Shown one piece after another: positions 40,005 through 48,796 of a stretch of DNA of 64,000 nucleotides. This stretch comes from Synechococcus sp. KORDI-52 (lineage in GTDB: Bacteria > Cyanobacteriota > Cyanobacteriia > PCC-6307 > Cyanobiaceae). Position 1 is the first letter of the stretch; every line of letters begins with the position of its first letter. Made by a program: the position numbers and the translations under genes. The notes under the pieces are model-generated. The model did no database searches and was not told the origin of the DNA. It saw only the letters and a list, made by a program, of their open reading frames with translations. The DNA lies in the NCBI RefSeq assembly GCF_000737595.1, contig NZ_CP006271.1, positions 1,240,001 to 1,304,000 on the forward strand, given 5' to 3'.

Positions 40005-40205
40005 ATGAATTCCAACGCCCGGATTGATTCGCTGCAATTGATGTTGACCGATCTGCGCATGCGCAACGAGCCGATCCGTCACAAGGCGGCATTCCGTGGT
40101 TGCCAGCCGGAATTCCAGGCCTTGGTCAGCCGTCTGATTGAGCAGCTGGAGGGGGAGCTTCTCCAGGAGAAGCAGAGTTTTCGAGAAGCCTCACGCCAGG
40201 GTTGA
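40005..40205 (+). CDS. Small hypothetical protein (66 aa)
   Basis: The product is charged and helical, with a stretch FQALVSRLIEQLEGELLQEKQSF that could form an amphipathic or coiled-coil helix. No domain is recognised. It starts 43 bp after the CrtISO-like gene. Confidence 0.55.
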   Translation: MNSNARIDSLQLMLTDLRMRNEPIRHKAAFRGCQPEFQALVSRLIEQLEGELLQEKQSFREASRQG

Positions 40206-40270
40206 GCCCGAGAGCAGGTCGCTCCAGGTTTGATCTCTCGGTTCCCGTTCAACAGCTGATGTTCAGGATG

Positions 40271-40510
40271 TCAACCGTTCCGCTCCGCTGCGGATCGGTA
40301 GGCGGCGGGGACGAGCACTAGAAACAGCAACCACCAGGCCAGCACGCCCAGGGCCAGAGGAAGGCTGATCCAGAGGCGATGCAGCAGGGCCCAGGACCCG
40401 CTAACCATCAGCACTCCTGTGACGAGGATGGACCAGGGCTGGCACCACCAAGGTTTGAGCGACCAGAAGGGTGGTTGTTCCCGAGATTCAGCGGAGGGCG
40501 TCGAGTTCAC
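40271..40510 (-). CDS. DUF6737-like small membrane protein
   Basis: The 79-residue product has a short polar lead, the Trp-rich FWSLKPWWCQPWSILVTG, and two hydrophobic helices with a WLLFLVLVPAAY end, as in the small DUF6737 family. GTG 40508-40510 is used as start; it overlaps the upstream fusion gene by 23 bp, suggesting coupling. Confidence 0.6.
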   Translation of the reverse strand: MNSTPSAESREQPPFWSLKPWWCQPWSILVTGVLMVSGSWALLHRLWISLPLALGVLAWWLLFLVLVPAAYRSAAERNG

Positions 40511-41090
40511 CGGCGGCTTGCATGGCAGCGAGGGTGTCGTAGCCACCAATCACGGATCCGTCGATGAACACCTGGGGGAAGGTGCTCATTCCACTGCGTT
40601 GTTGCACGGCTTGGAAAGCGTCGTCATCGTTGATGGTGGTGACGCTGTGGGGCAGATCCAGGGTTCTGAGGATGCGCAGGGCACGGCTGCACCAGGGGCA
40701 TCCGGGAAGAACGGCGATCTCCACCCGTGGCGCTGATGTTTGGCGCCCGGGGCGGCCTTCGCGTTGCTCCAGCACACCAATCAGGAGGTCGACGCCCTTC
40801 TGCACGATGGTGCCGGGCTCCAGGTGGCCGCCCCACACCTGGCAGGCTCCATCCGAGAGGCTCAGGTGCAGATGCACGCCCTCAGGGGAGAAGGTTCCGT
40901 TGAGGGTGATCACCTCAAGATCCCCCTCCAGCACGGTGGGGTTGGCCTGCCCCGGGCACTGAAACGACGCTTTGGTGAGATTGCCCACCACGCCGAGCAC
41001 AAAGCCGTTGATGCCGTCCCGTTGGGCCAGCTCTTCGAGGCTGAGGCGCAGGTCACTGCCGGGAGCGAGCTTCAGCGGCAGGGAGTGCAT
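40488..41090 (-). CDS. PCC(DUF296)-glutaredoxin fusion protein
   Basis: The 200-residue protein joins two domains. Residues 1 to about 115 are a PCC/DUF296 domain: LKLAPGSDLRLSLEELAQ, GFVLGVVGNLTKASF and GVHLHLSLSDGACQVWGGHL, the His-rich trimer-forming fold seen in AT-hook proteins. Residues about 122-200 are a glutaredoxin: AVLPGCPWCSRAL (Cys131, Cys134), TFPQVFIDGSVIGGYDTL for glutathione binding. A two-cysteine site suggests disulfide reductase activity. Its 3' end overlaps the DUF6737-like gene. Confidence 0.85.
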   Translation of the reverse strand: MHSLPLKLAPGSDLRLSLEELAQRDGINGFVLGVVGNLTKASFQCPGQANPTVLEGDLEVITLNGTFSPEGVHLHLSLSDGACQVWGGHLEPGTIVQKGVDLLIGVLEQREGRPGRQTSAPRVEIAVLPGCPWCSRALRILRTLDLPHSVTTINDDDAFQAVQQRSGMSTFPQVFIDGSVIGGYDTLAAMQAAGELDALR

Positions 41091-41175
41091 GGCGCCTCAA
41101 AAAGTGTGCTCAAGATTACGCAACCTTGTCTTGCACGATATTGGCTATATATTGTGAATATTTTTTCACGAAATC

Positions 41176-41412
41176 GTGTCTCTCCTTCAGGATCTGGTTC
41201 AGGAGCTGCAGCAGCGGCTCGAGGGCCAGGCCGCGGCGCCCAGCACGGCTGCGGTGGCGGACGCCGCCGGTTCGGAGCGCATCAACGTCACCCTGCCCCG
41301 TGGGGTGATGGATGACCTCAAGCGCCATGCCCTTGCCGAGGGGCGCAGTTGCGGCAATTTGGCCGCCTATCTGCTGGAAGAGGCCCTGCGCCGGCATCGT
41401 TCCCTGGGGTGA
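41176..41412 (+). CDS. Ribbon-helix-helix-like small protein
   Basis: The 78-residue protein starts with GTG. Its C-terminal half (RINVTLPRGVMDDLKRHAL then AYLLEEALRRH) has the beta-strand-helix-helix outline of CopG/Arc repressors. The N-terminal half is Gln-rich. No toxin partner is next to it; a DNA-binding role is only suggested. Confidence 0.6.
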   Translation: MSLLQDLVQELQQRLEGQAAAPSTAAVADAAGSERINVTLPRGVMDDLKRHALAEGRSCGNLAAYLLEEALRRHRSLG

Positions 41413-41421
41413 GGCTTTCGC

Positions 41422-42495
41422 TCAATTCAGCAGCCGGTTGGCAATCTCTTCGACATGACCCCGCCGTTGAAGTCTGAGGATGGAGACGTCCATCGGAGTC
41501 CGCAGGGGATTGTTCGGTTTGATCACGAATCCGTAGGTCTCTTCGGCAAGGGTGAAGGGGGCGAGGCGAAGGGCGAGATCGGGATTGTTTTTGAGGTGAT
41601 AGCGAAGGGCGGGTCGATCGAAAATCAAGGCATCGGCTTGTTTCTTGGTCATGAATTGAATGGCTCCCTTGAGATCGGGTGCCGCCACGATTCGCATGTC
41701 TCCGCGTTGGGCAAGTTCCATGCCGCTGGTGCCTTCCACGACGGCGATACGACGCCCGTTGAGCTGATCAGGTCGGCTGATCGCCGTTTCGGTGGCGCCG
41801 GAGAGAAACAATGTGAACGCTGACGCGAGGCTCGCGGTCAGGGACGACACCGCGACTAACGAGATCACCATCCAGAACCCCGTGATCCCCCGGCCTGTTC
41901 GTGTGATGGGTGCTTTGTCGCCATATCCCACCGTGGTCAAGGTCACCAGGGCGAACCACATGCCGCTGCTGATGCCGGGAAGCCAGGCCCGCGGGAACTG
42001 CTCACTGTTGTGGTTCCGTTCGGCCATCCAGATCAGGCTGCCGACCACCAGCAGCACGCTGATCAGCACCAGGACCGAAGACATCACCGCCCAGCCGAAA
42101 AACACCCCGACGCGGCTCAGGATCGACGGTGGGTTCAGCGGGAGCAACACCCCCGCCTTGCCCAGGTAGTACGGCTGGGTGAAGTCGATTCCGGGGATGG
42201 CCAGGCGGCGGGACGTGATGCTGATCGGACCGACCAGAACGTCAATGCGTCCCTTGTCCACAGCTTCAATGCCGGCTTGGGGTGATGGCTGTTGAATCAG
42301 CGTGTAGCTGAGGTTGTTGTCTTCAGCGACGCGACGCCAGATGTCGAGGCTGATGCCGCTGCTGGTGTTGCCGTCCTCGATCACGAAGGGGGCGGAGCCA
42401 CTGATCCCCACCTTCAGCTGGTTGGCCTGCAGGGGCGGTGCGCTGCTGAAACAAGCGAGCGCGAGGACGACGGACCAGCGTCGAACCGTTCGCAT
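41422..42495 (-). CDS. GluR0-like ligand-gated potassium channel
   Basis: The 357-residue protein has a signal peptide, a bilobed periplasmic-binding-like domain split around a channel pore, and the order S1 lobe (about 27-130), first helix (about 130-155), pore and second helix, then S2 lobe (to 357). The filter T188-V-G-Y-G-D193 is the potassium signature. This is the layout of the prokaryotic glutamate receptor GluR0 of cyanobacteria. The ligand is probably an amino acid. Its ATG overlaps the stop of a 26-residue frame upstream (TGATG). Confidence 0.9.
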   Translation of the reverse strand: MRTVRRWSVVLALACFSSAPPLQANQLKVGISGSAPFVIEDGNTSSGISLDIWRRVAEDNNLSYTLIQQPSPQAGIEAVDKGRIDVLVGPISITSRRLAIPGIDFTQPYYLGKAGVLLPLNPPSILSRVGVFFGWAVMSSVLVLISVLLVVGSLIWMAERNHNSEQFPRAWLPGISSGMWFALVTLTTVGYGDKAPITRTGRGITGFWMVISLVAVSSLTASLASAFTLFLSGATETAISRPDQLNGRRIAVVEGTSGMELAQRGDMRIVAAPDLKGAIQFMTKKQADALIFDRPALRYHLKNNPDLALRLAPFTLAEETYGFVIKPNNPLRTPMDVSILRLQRRGHVEEIANRLLN

Positions 42496-42575
42496 CAGCG
42501 TTGTTCCAGGCGCCGCACAATCACGGCCATGGCCGCCAGTGAACCCGCCAGCGCGATCAGCAGGGCGATGGTCAT
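42495..42575 (-). CDS. Candidate 26-residue membrane microprotein coupled to the GluR0-like channel
   Basis: ATG 42573-42575 opens the frame MTIALLIALAGSLAAMAVIV followed by RRLEQR, one hydrophobic helix with a positive C-terminus. Its TGA shares one base with the start of the channel gene. There is no strong ribosome site, so it may be translated by coupling from the upstream 66-residue frame, which ends 7 nt earlier. Too short for homology by eye. Confidence 0.4.
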   Translation of the reverse strand: MTIALLIALAGSLAAMAVIVRRLEQR

Positions 42576-42582
42576 GGAAAAG

Positions 42583-42783
42583 TCAGGGAAGGGATGGTGC
42601 GATCAGATTGGCATCCCCGGCACCGAGCAACCAGTCGGCCACTTCCATCCTCAGGGCATAGGCACACTCGTAGCGGCCGTGGGCTTCCAGAAAGTTCAAC
42701 CGTTGTTCCAGTGATCGCAGGGTTGAACCTGCGAGCTGGTGTGGTCCCTTGCCACGCGCCACAATGCGTTTTCTGAAGTGCAT
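42583..42783 (-). CDS. Small hypothetical protein (66 aa) upstream of the channel
   Basis: The product ends with a helical stretch STLRSLEQRLNFLEAHGRYE and then a hydrophobic, Trp-containing end. The first ten residues are basic. No domain recognised. ATG 42781-42783 is the plain choice. It is divergent from the PdeM-like gene and precedes the microprotein by 7 nt. Confidence 0.5.
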   Translation of the reverse strand: MHFRKRIVARGKGPHQLAGSTLRSLEQRLNFLEAHGRYECAYALRMEVADWLLGAGDANLIAPSLP

Positions 42784-42850
42784 GGAGCTTGAGGCACGAC
42801 GTCGGACATCGGATGCAGCCAGCGCTACAGATCCTCGATCTGTCCCGTGG

Positions 42851-43525
42851 ATGACTGGCATGGAATGGGCTTGGGGAGACAGCCCGCTGACGTTCCTGCC
42901 CGAACGGGCGCTTTGGCGCGCTGAGGGGCGCGAGCTGTTCGTCGCCGACCTGCACCTCGGCAAAGCCGAGGTGTTTCAGGCCCATGGCATCCCCATGCCC
43001 AGCGACGGTGATCAAGGAACCCTCAATCCACTGCTTGCCCTCTGCCATGCCCGCTCGCCTGAGCGCTTGTTTGTTCTGGGTGATCTTGTACATGCCCGGT
43101 TGGGCATCACCGCTCCGCTGCGCGACACGTTGCTGGCTCTGCCCGATCTCTGCGGTTGCCCTGTCGTTCTGATCGGTGGAAACCATGACCAAGGCAGTTG
43201 GATTGAAGGTTTGCCCCAGCAGCCCTCCCAGCGTCTTGGCAATCTCTGGTTGAGCCACATGCCTGAAAGGGTTCCAGAGCCGGGTTTGTTGAATGTGTGT
43301 GGTCACCTTCATCCCACGACACGGATTCGAAGCCGTTCAGATCAGTTGCGTTTGCCCTGTTTCGCCTTCGATCCGGATGGTCCGCGTCTGGTGATTCCTG
43401 CCTTCGGGCAGTTGACGGGAGGCCATGACTGCGGCGAGCGTTACCAGCAATGGCTGGTGGCCGACGGCTCCATCGTTCCTTGGTTCGATCCTCTCCCCCA
43501 CAACCGAGAGCGAAGACTCGCGTGA
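42851..43525 (+). CDS. Ligase-associated metallophosphoesterase (PdeM-like)
   Basis: The product is a calcineurin-like phosphoesterase with the metal ligands in VADLHLGKAE, FVLGDLVHARLG, IGGNHDQGSW and NVCGHLHPTTRI. This spacing fits PdeM, the DNA end-processing nuclease/phosphatase often linked to a DNA ligase-helicase operon. Those partners are not nearby. ATG 42851 gives 224 residues; a downstream ATG (42860) is an alternative. The last bases overlap the start of the next gene (GTGA). Confidence 0.82.
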   Translation: MTGMEWAWGDSPLTFLPERALWRAEGRELFVADLHLGKAEVFQAHGIPMPSDGDQGTLNPLLALCHARSPERLFVLGDLVHARLGITAPLRDTLLALPDLCGCPVVLIGGNHDQGSWIEGLPQQPSQRLGNLWLSHMPERVPEPGLLNVCGHLHPTTRIRSRSDQLRLPCFAFDPDGPRLVIPAFGQLTGGHDCGERYQQWLVADGSIVPWFDPLPHNRERRLA

Positions 43526-44967
43526 CTCAGCCTGCTGAGCGGCGACCCCGAGCCAAGCGGCGCCTTCGGCTGCGCAAGCGCTGGCTGCTTCTGGCGATGC
43601 CATTTGTGGTGTTCGGTGGCTTGATCGGGCTGGCGCCTGTCGCACCTGAGCATTCCGATCGTGAAGTGCAGCAGGTCGATCCTGCCCAGCAACGCCGGCG
43701 GGATGCCGAGCCCTTTCTCTACATCCCGGATGACGAGGTCTACGCCCTGGATCTCGATCCAAGACGGGTGCGGTTCGGGTTGCTGGAAGGTTGGGATCGC
43801 GAACAGGATGCCTACGAGGACAGTGCTGCTCTGGCCTATGTGTCAGGCCCGATGTACGAACGCCATGTGGACAACGCTGGACGTGAGATCACTGTTCCTC
43901 TGGGTGATCTCAAGTTCGGCAGCAAGGTCTGGCGAGGGCGTAACCGCACGGCCTCCCGCCAGCGGGCCTACGTCGGCATCCGCCACGACGGCAGCATCGA
44001 TTTCGGCTATGGGGAGCTGACCGATGCCCGCAGCCAGGCGTACGACACGTTCATTGGTGGCCTCCACAGCCTCTACAACGACATCGAGGCCCCGCCCGAC
44101 AGCTACAAGGGGGCTTACAGCATCAGCATGGGCCAGAGGATCCGGTATTACCTACCGCGGATCCGCATGGTGATGGGCCTGCGTCAGGACGGTCATATGG
44201 AAGTTTTGATGAGCCGTGACGGCCTGACGTTGGAGCAGAGCAAGGAGCTGGCCCGTCGCCGGGGTTACCTGGCGGCCTACATGCCAGACCATGCATCGAA
44301 GAGCCGCTTCATCATTCCTGGGGTGAAGGGATTCACCGAAGAAGATGCCAACTGGATCAGTGGCGGGGCAACCAGCTTTGTGCATGTGCCCTACATGCTG
44401 CGGTTGAGTCGGCGTCAGATCCCTCTGCAGGGAAATCTGATGGCGGGTCTGACGCCACGGTTCGTGATGGATGAGGCCTGTGATGGCCCCGTTGACTGTG
44501 TGAGCTCCTTTGGCAACCATCTCGTGGATCGCGCCCTGGCGGGCTTGAACCGGGTGATGGAACAAGGTGTCGAACCTGTGGCCCGGATGATCTGGGGGCC
44601 CTCAAGCTCCACCAAGCCTGGGGTGCCCGCGGATGCAGGCGGCGGCGTGGATCTGGATCGCGCGCCGTTGCGGGAACCTCCGATCACGGCGGATCCGTTG
44701 GTCCTGCGGGAGCAGCCGGCCTTGATCCGGGAGCTGGAGCCGGCTGAACCCGATCTGGACGACAACTGGACGGAGCCGCAGCCATTTGCGCCGTTACCCC
44801 CCGATCTGCCACCGCCGACCTTTCTCGATGAGCCGGCGGCCAATCCAGCTGAGGTTCTCCTGGCTGAACCGGTGGATGCCGTTCCGCCTGACCTGCTTCA
44901 GGAGGCTCCCCCGCCGCCGGATCTTCCTCCCCTGCCGCCCGCTCCTCTCCCGGTTTTGCAGGATTGA
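43522..44967 (+). CDS. Membrane-anchored protein with proline-rich C-terminal tail
   Basis: This 481-residue protein starts with GTG. A basic lead (about 1-20) precedes one membrane helix (about 21-42). A large soluble domain (about 60-370) has repeated Tyr/Gly segments (for example YVGIRHDGSIDFGYG), and the last 100 residues are rich in Pro, Glu and Leu (LPPDLPPPTF, PPPPDLPPLPPAPLP). It is an exported or periplasm-facing protein with a Pro-rich linker. I do not recognise the domain; a distant phosphodiester-glycosidase-like resemblance is too weak to claim. Confidence 0.7.
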   Translation: MTQPAERRPRAKRRLRLRKRWLLLAMPFVVFGGLIGLAPVAPEHSDREVQQVDPAQQRRRDAEPFLYIPDDEVYALDLDPRRVRFGLLEGWDREQDAYEDSAALAYVSGPMYERHVDNAGREITVPLGDLKFGSKVWRGRNRTASRQRAYVGIRHDGSIDFGYGELTDARSQAYDTFIGGLHSLYNDIEAPPDSYKGAYSISMGQRIRYYLPRIRMVMGLRQDGHMEVLMSRDGLTLEQSKELARRRGYLAAYMPDHASKSRFIIPGVKGFTEEDANWISGGATSFVHVPYMLRLSRRQIPLQGNLMAGLTPRFVMDEACDGPVDCVSSFGNHLVDRALAGLNRVMEQGVEPVARMIWGPSSSTKPGVPADAGGGVDLDRAPLREPPITADPLVLREQPALIRELEPAEPDLDDNWTEPQPFAPLPPDLPPPTFLDEPAANPAEVLLAEPVDAVPPDLLQEAPPPPDLPPLPPAPLPVLQD

Positions 44968-44970
44968 GTC

Positions 44971-45540
44971 TTGGACGCTGTTTGCTCCTGGTGGCCGATC
45001 CCTGGCACCCAACGCCGGGTCTTGGTGGCGCGCCTACCTCAGCCCGCGACGCGTGTTGTGCAACGTGCCTTGAGTGACCGGCTCACCTGCCGTTTGTTCG
45101 CCGATGCAGGCCACGCCATTGCCGTGGATGACATCGGCCGCACGATCTATGGCAAGCCGCAGTTGCGTGATCAGTCTTTGCACCACAGCATTTCCAACAC
45201 CCGCTCGCTCACCATTGGCGTGTTGGGGCCTGATCCGATTGGCATCGATATCGAGGCGCTTGACCGGCCGTTGCGGGTGGCTCCCGAGCTCCTGGCTCAC
45301 AGGTTGTTTGCCTCGGCGGCTGAAGCGACGGTGTTCCTGCGGCATTGGTCGCTGATTCAGGCCTGGACGGCGAAGGAGGCTGTGTTGAAAGCAGCGGGCC
45401 TTGGGCTGGGTGGTGGACTCGCCCATGTGAAGATTGCGCCCGACGGTGCTGAGGCATCGCTGCATGGCTCGCGCTATGCCCTCTACCTGTGGGAACAGGA
45501 GGGTTTCAGCGTTGCTGTCGCTGAATGCATCCGTTGCTAA
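44971..45540 (+). CDS. 4'-phosphopantetheinyl transferase family protein
   Basis: The 189-residue protein fits the Sfp/HetI-type: YGKPQLRDQ, HHSISNTRSLTIGVL, IGIDIEAL and WTAKEAVLKAAGLGLG, which carries the Mg-binding Glu and the Lys. It would attach the 4'-phosphopantetheine arm to acyl or peptidyl carrier proteins. It starts with TTG three bases after the stop of the previous gene. No carrier-protein gene is adjacent. Confidence 0.85.
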   Translation: MDAVCSWWPIPGTQRRVLVARLPQPATRVVQRALSDRLTCRLFADAGHAIAVDDIGRTIYGKPQLRDQSLHHSISNTRSLTIGVLGPDPIGIDIEALDRPLRVAPELLAHRLFASAAEATVFLRHWSLIQAWTAKEAVLKAAGLGLGGGLAHVKIAPDGAEASLHGSRYALYLWEQEGFSVAVAECIRC

Positions 45541-45568
45541 GGGAAGGAATGGAGCCTCCAGCAGCGGT

Positions 45569-45766
45569 GTGAGATTTCGTCTTCAGGAACGCATCGCCGA
45601 GGCCAACAATTTCCAGAAAGCGTTGATGACGTCTCTTCTGGCCTGGGTGGCCTTGGGGGGCTGGAGCTATCTGATCGTTGTTCCGATCCTCTCAGCTGCA
45701 GCGTTTCTCTGGCTTGGGGTGACAGGTTGGCTCGTTTGGCGGATCTGGCGTAAGTCAGATCGCTGA
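45569..45766 (+). CDS. Small two-helix membrane protein (65 aa)
   Basis: From GTG 45569 the frame gives a short basic lead (RFRLQERIAEANNFQ), then two hydrophobic segments (about 19-35 and 40-58) ending with a Trp/Arg/Lys-rich tail. A GGAG sequence lies about 13 bp upstream. No family is recognised. Confidence 0.5.
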   Translation: MRFRLQERIAEANNFQKALMTSLLAWVALGGWSYLIVVPILSAAAFLWLGVTGWLVWRIWRKSDR

Positions 45767-45775
45767 AGCTAACGA

Positions 45776-46066
45776 TTGCAGGCCAACAACATAGAATCCT
45801 GGACGGTTTTTAGTTCGACTTCAGTGGAGTTCACGTTGGTGATTCTCAGTGAGCAGGTTGGTTCCTATCCAACAATTAATTGGACGGAATGGAAAGATCG
45901 CAACCGAAAGCAGATGAAGAGCCAGGGCGATCTTTGGTCAATGGCTACACTTTCTGGGGCAACAATCTGGGACTGCTTGGACGCCAACCAGATCGACCGC
46001 TTGCATCTCGTGCAGTGGAAGCCAGCCGACGACACGATGTATCGGGTCAGCCTTCCTCGGCGCTGA
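45776..46066 (+). CDS. Uncertain small hypothetical protein (up to 96 aa)
   Basis: The frame opens at TTG 45776 with GTG alternatives at 45825 and 45837. The composition (several Trp, little repeat) is compatible with a folded protein, but no ribosome site or known domain supports it. Confidence 0.3.
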   Translation: MQANNIESWTVFSSTSVEFTLVILSEQVGSYPTINWTEWKDRNRKQMKSQGDLWSMATLSGATIWDCLDANQIDRLHLVQWKPADDTMYRVSLPRR

Positions 46067-46276
46067 AGCTTGCTTTGGCTTCGGTGTTGAGGGCCTTGCC
46101 CGTTCGCCAGGAGCCTTGAGACGCCGCGTAAAGATCCCTCGAACGGGTGATGTGCCAGGTCGCGGGACGGGCAAGACTTCTAGTCATCAGGCACGAGCCA
46201 AACAACCCATCCCACGCCAATATCACAGATCTATCGCGTTAAAGAGGGAAGTCAACTCGCCGGCGTATGTTCCGGG

Positions 46277-46567
46277 TTGGAGGCTGCGGGGAAGGGTTCT
46301 GCGGCTGGCTGGAGGCTTCTTTTTTTAGTGGGCGGCTTTTTTACCTTTTTCCCAATTGTTATTTACTTCGCCTTAGCTCTTGCGTGGCCCATGGCCAAAA
46401 CGAAAGAGATGGCTGCAGGCAAGGCAGGTGTGAACAGCGTGAATCAAATCTCTGAACTTCCGGGGTTGGAGGCAAATTTGATGAAGCTCGTTGAGATGAA
46501 AGAAAAGGGTCTGATTTCAGAGGTCGAGTACGCAAAGATGAGAAAAAAAGAGCTCGGAATCGATTGA
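46277..46567 (+). CDS. SHOCT-domain membrane protein
   Basis: From TTG 46277, the protein has one membrane segment (about 13-37) and a C-terminal SHOCT motif: LMKLVEMKEKGLISEVEYAKMRKKEL. SHOCT is a short oligomerisation domain often at the end of other proteins. The start could be earlier or later. Confidence 0.65.
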   Translation: MEAAGKGSAAGWRLLFLVGGFFTFFPIVIYFALALAWPMAKTKEMAAGKAGVNSVNQISELPGLEANLMKLVEMKEKGLISEVEYAKMRKKELGID

Positions 46568-46945
46568 TATTGTGAGGTTGTAGTGCCGGAAGCAAGGGGT
46601 ATGAAGTCTTCTCGATATCAATCAAGATAAATTGGCTGTAAGGGATGTTTCATTGATTGTTTCGTTATGGCGTGCCCATCAATCCTTCGACCGCTGCGAT
46701 GGTTTTTAACATTGATGAGAGACCTTATCGTTCACCCACTGAGCGATGGGGCTTGACGGGCTCCAGGCCTGGTGGAGGAGCCGGGCTCACGTTTCGAGGC
46801 TTTAGGACATGTGTCTGCCTGCAACGCCCATGAGCAACCCAGTCGCCAGCTTCATTGGCTGAAGAGGTTTGTTGAGTAAAAACCGTGGATTCGAGCTTCT
46901 TTGTTTTGTGGGGTCTACCAATGAGTGCAAAGCATTCGATGACAG
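46568..46945. other. Gene-free stretch before the MarC gene
   Basis: I see no frame with coding signals. A GC-rich, partly self-complementary part at about 46750-46800 (CTCCAGGCCTGGTGGAGGAG) could fold, but no terminator-like U run follows. Confidence 0.5.
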
Positions 46946-47572
46946 ATGTCTCTGTTGCATACCGCAGTTGGTGTGTTCACCATTGCCAATCCAATAGGAA
47001 ACCTGCCGATCTATCTCTCTTTCACCAACGGTAATCCTCGCCAGGATCGTGCGATTGCCCGCAGCGCAGCCTTCACATTCATCGTCGCCCTGCTGCTGTC
47101 CACATGGATTGGAAACAATCTTCTTGCGTTCTTCGGCATCAGCCGTGGGGCTTTTCAGATTGCCGGTGGCGTGATCGTGGTCTTGATTGGACTTTCGATG
47201 CTGCGTTCCAAGACGCCTCCAGAGCACCACGACCCGGAGTCAGTCGTTCGCGACCAGTCGTCATCTGTTAAGGGTGTCGTTCCTCTTGGGATTCCGCTTC
47301 TTGCTGGTCCGGGAACCTTAACCGTTGTGATTGCTGACCCAATGGCTGCAAGCCTGAGTGGTCGGCTGGGCATCAGCTTGGTGGTTCTGTTGCTCGGCTT
47401 GGTGGTGTATGTCGTCTTTGCGGCTGGAGATCGTATCGCCAGTCGTATCAGTTCATCCGCGTTGCAAGTGCTAACGAAGGTGATGGGATTGCTTTTGACC
47501 GCCATCGCCATTCAGATGTTGATTAACGGTCTTGTGTCAGTCTTCCCATCGCTGAGCCAAACAGCGGCGTGA
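46946..47572 (+). CDS. MarC family integral membrane protein
   Basis: The 208-residue protein has six hydrophobic segments and the MarC features TIANPIGNLPIYLSF at the first loop and GIPLLAGPGTLTVVI in the middle. MarC proteins were once linked to antibiotic resistance; their actual function is unsettled. ATG 46946 is the start. Confidence 0.88.
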   Translation: MSLLHTAVGVFTIANPIGNLPIYLSFTNGNPRQDRAIARSAAFTFIVALLLSTWIGNNLLAFFGISRGAFQIAGGVIVVLIGLSMLRSKTPPEHHDPESVVRDQSSSVKGVVPLGIPLLAGPGTLTVVIADPMAASLSGRLGISLVVLLLGLVVYVVFAAGDRIASRISSSALQVLTKVMGLLLTAIAIQMLINGLVSVFPSLSQTAA

Positions 47573-47797
47573 ATCTGTTCCACGATTGATTGAGGCAGCG
47601 TAGGCCCATCACAGAGTTCTCGATGGGTTGATGTGTTCTGCAACGGGAATGGCCATCGTCAACCGTCTGGAGATGGTGCTTCGGATGCATCCCCATTCAG
47701 ATGATTCTCATCGGATTATCCAGCCTCCTACATAAAGGGGCTCGCCAAACAAAGGCATATTACTGATAAGGCAAAAGCCTCACTTTGGATATGGGTT

Positions 47798-48412
47798 ATG
47801 CAATTTAAAGTTCAGGTGACGATGGGCCATCGTCAACGAGAATTAACCTTGAATGCGGAGAATGAGGCTGATGTCAGGAGGAAACTGAGATCACGTGGAT
47901 ATTCGGAGGCGACTTCTGTGATTGAACAGGTGGATGCTGATTGTCAGTCTCCAAAGCCAATTCAATCGTCTCGATTTTTACCAAGAACTCTACTGATTTG
48001 CCTTTTTCTGGCCCTTCCTGTTGCAGGAGTAACAGCGGCTCTATTCTCTGAGCCATTTGATCCTGATGTTTGTAAAACAGAGGCAGGGCGGTTGCGACAT
48101 CTTCAGCAATGCGTGTCTGTTCTCAATGATGATCAATATGCATGGAGCCATCGAGACTTGTCGCCTGACACGTGCAAACGTTATCTAGGGTCAATTCTGG
48201 GACATGATCCATCGATTATGAGAACGGTAAACTGGGATTCATCAATCGTTCGCATTGATTACACGCGACAGGATGATGGTAAAAAGTTTATGTATGAATG
48301 TTCTACGCTGGGAGATGAGATTATTTGGAGAGGAGTTGATATTTTCCGTTTGGGTGATGGTCCTGGTAGGTGGAGGTATGAGGACGCTAGATCAATTTCA
48401 AATTTTCAATGA
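47798..48412 (+). CDS. Hypothetical protein with one membrane helix (204 aa)
   Basis: The N-terminal 50 residues look like a small beta/alpha domain (QFKVQVTMGHRQRELTLNAE then ADVRRKLRSRGY). A single hydrophobic helix (about 64-82) follows, then an external or luminal part with four cysteines (CKTEAG, CVSVL, TCKRYL, ECSTLG). The order suggests a type II membrane protein. No family known to me. Confidence 0.6.
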   Translation: MQFKVQVTMGHRQRELTLNAENEADVRRKLRSRGYSEATSVIEQVDADCQSPKPIQSSRFLPRTLLICLFLALPVAGVTAALFSEPFDPDVCKTEAGRLRHLQQCVSVLNDDQYAWSHRDLSPDTCKRYLGSILGHDPSIMRTVNWDSSIVRIDYTRQDDGKKFMYECSTLGDEIIWRGVDIFRLGDGPGRWRYEDARSISNFQ

Positions 48413-48514
48413 AGCGTGCTGCTCTCGGTATCGGTTCATTCATCCTGCTGCCTGGCCCAGTCAATGCACAGAGCTAAGGGTGGATCAAGGAGCACCTGAG
48501 TTAGCGCCGGTTGA

Positions 48515-48616
48515 TCAGCTATTGGCCGGCTTTGTCAGCTTGTAGAGGTTCAAGGCAAAAAGGGCCATGCCGAAGCTGCCAAAAACGATGAGAAGGTCTT
48601 GGGTGTCGAATGCCAT
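48515..48616 (-). CDS. Candidate 33-residue membrane microprotein
   Basis: ATG 48614-48616 to TGA 48515 gives AFDTQDLLIVFGSFGMALFA plus LNLYKLTKPANS: one hydrophobic helix and a polar tail. No ribosome site was recognised. It resembles small photosynthetic membrane subunits in shape only. Confidence 0.35.
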   Translation of the reverse strand: MAFDTQDLLIVFGSFGMALFALNLYKLTKPANS

Positions 48617-48796
48617 GGGCGTAGTTGCATTTCTTTGTAAACAACTATAACGAAGCCTTGCTGCTCCGTCGTCGACCCATGCATTAAGGCCAATGGCGGT
48701 ACTGGTGGTTTGCCTTGCCCCTTGATAAGGCTCGAACGTGTGAAGTCGATTGGTTGGCATTTCGCCCATACTCATGGCCCAGAGCAAGATCTCCCC

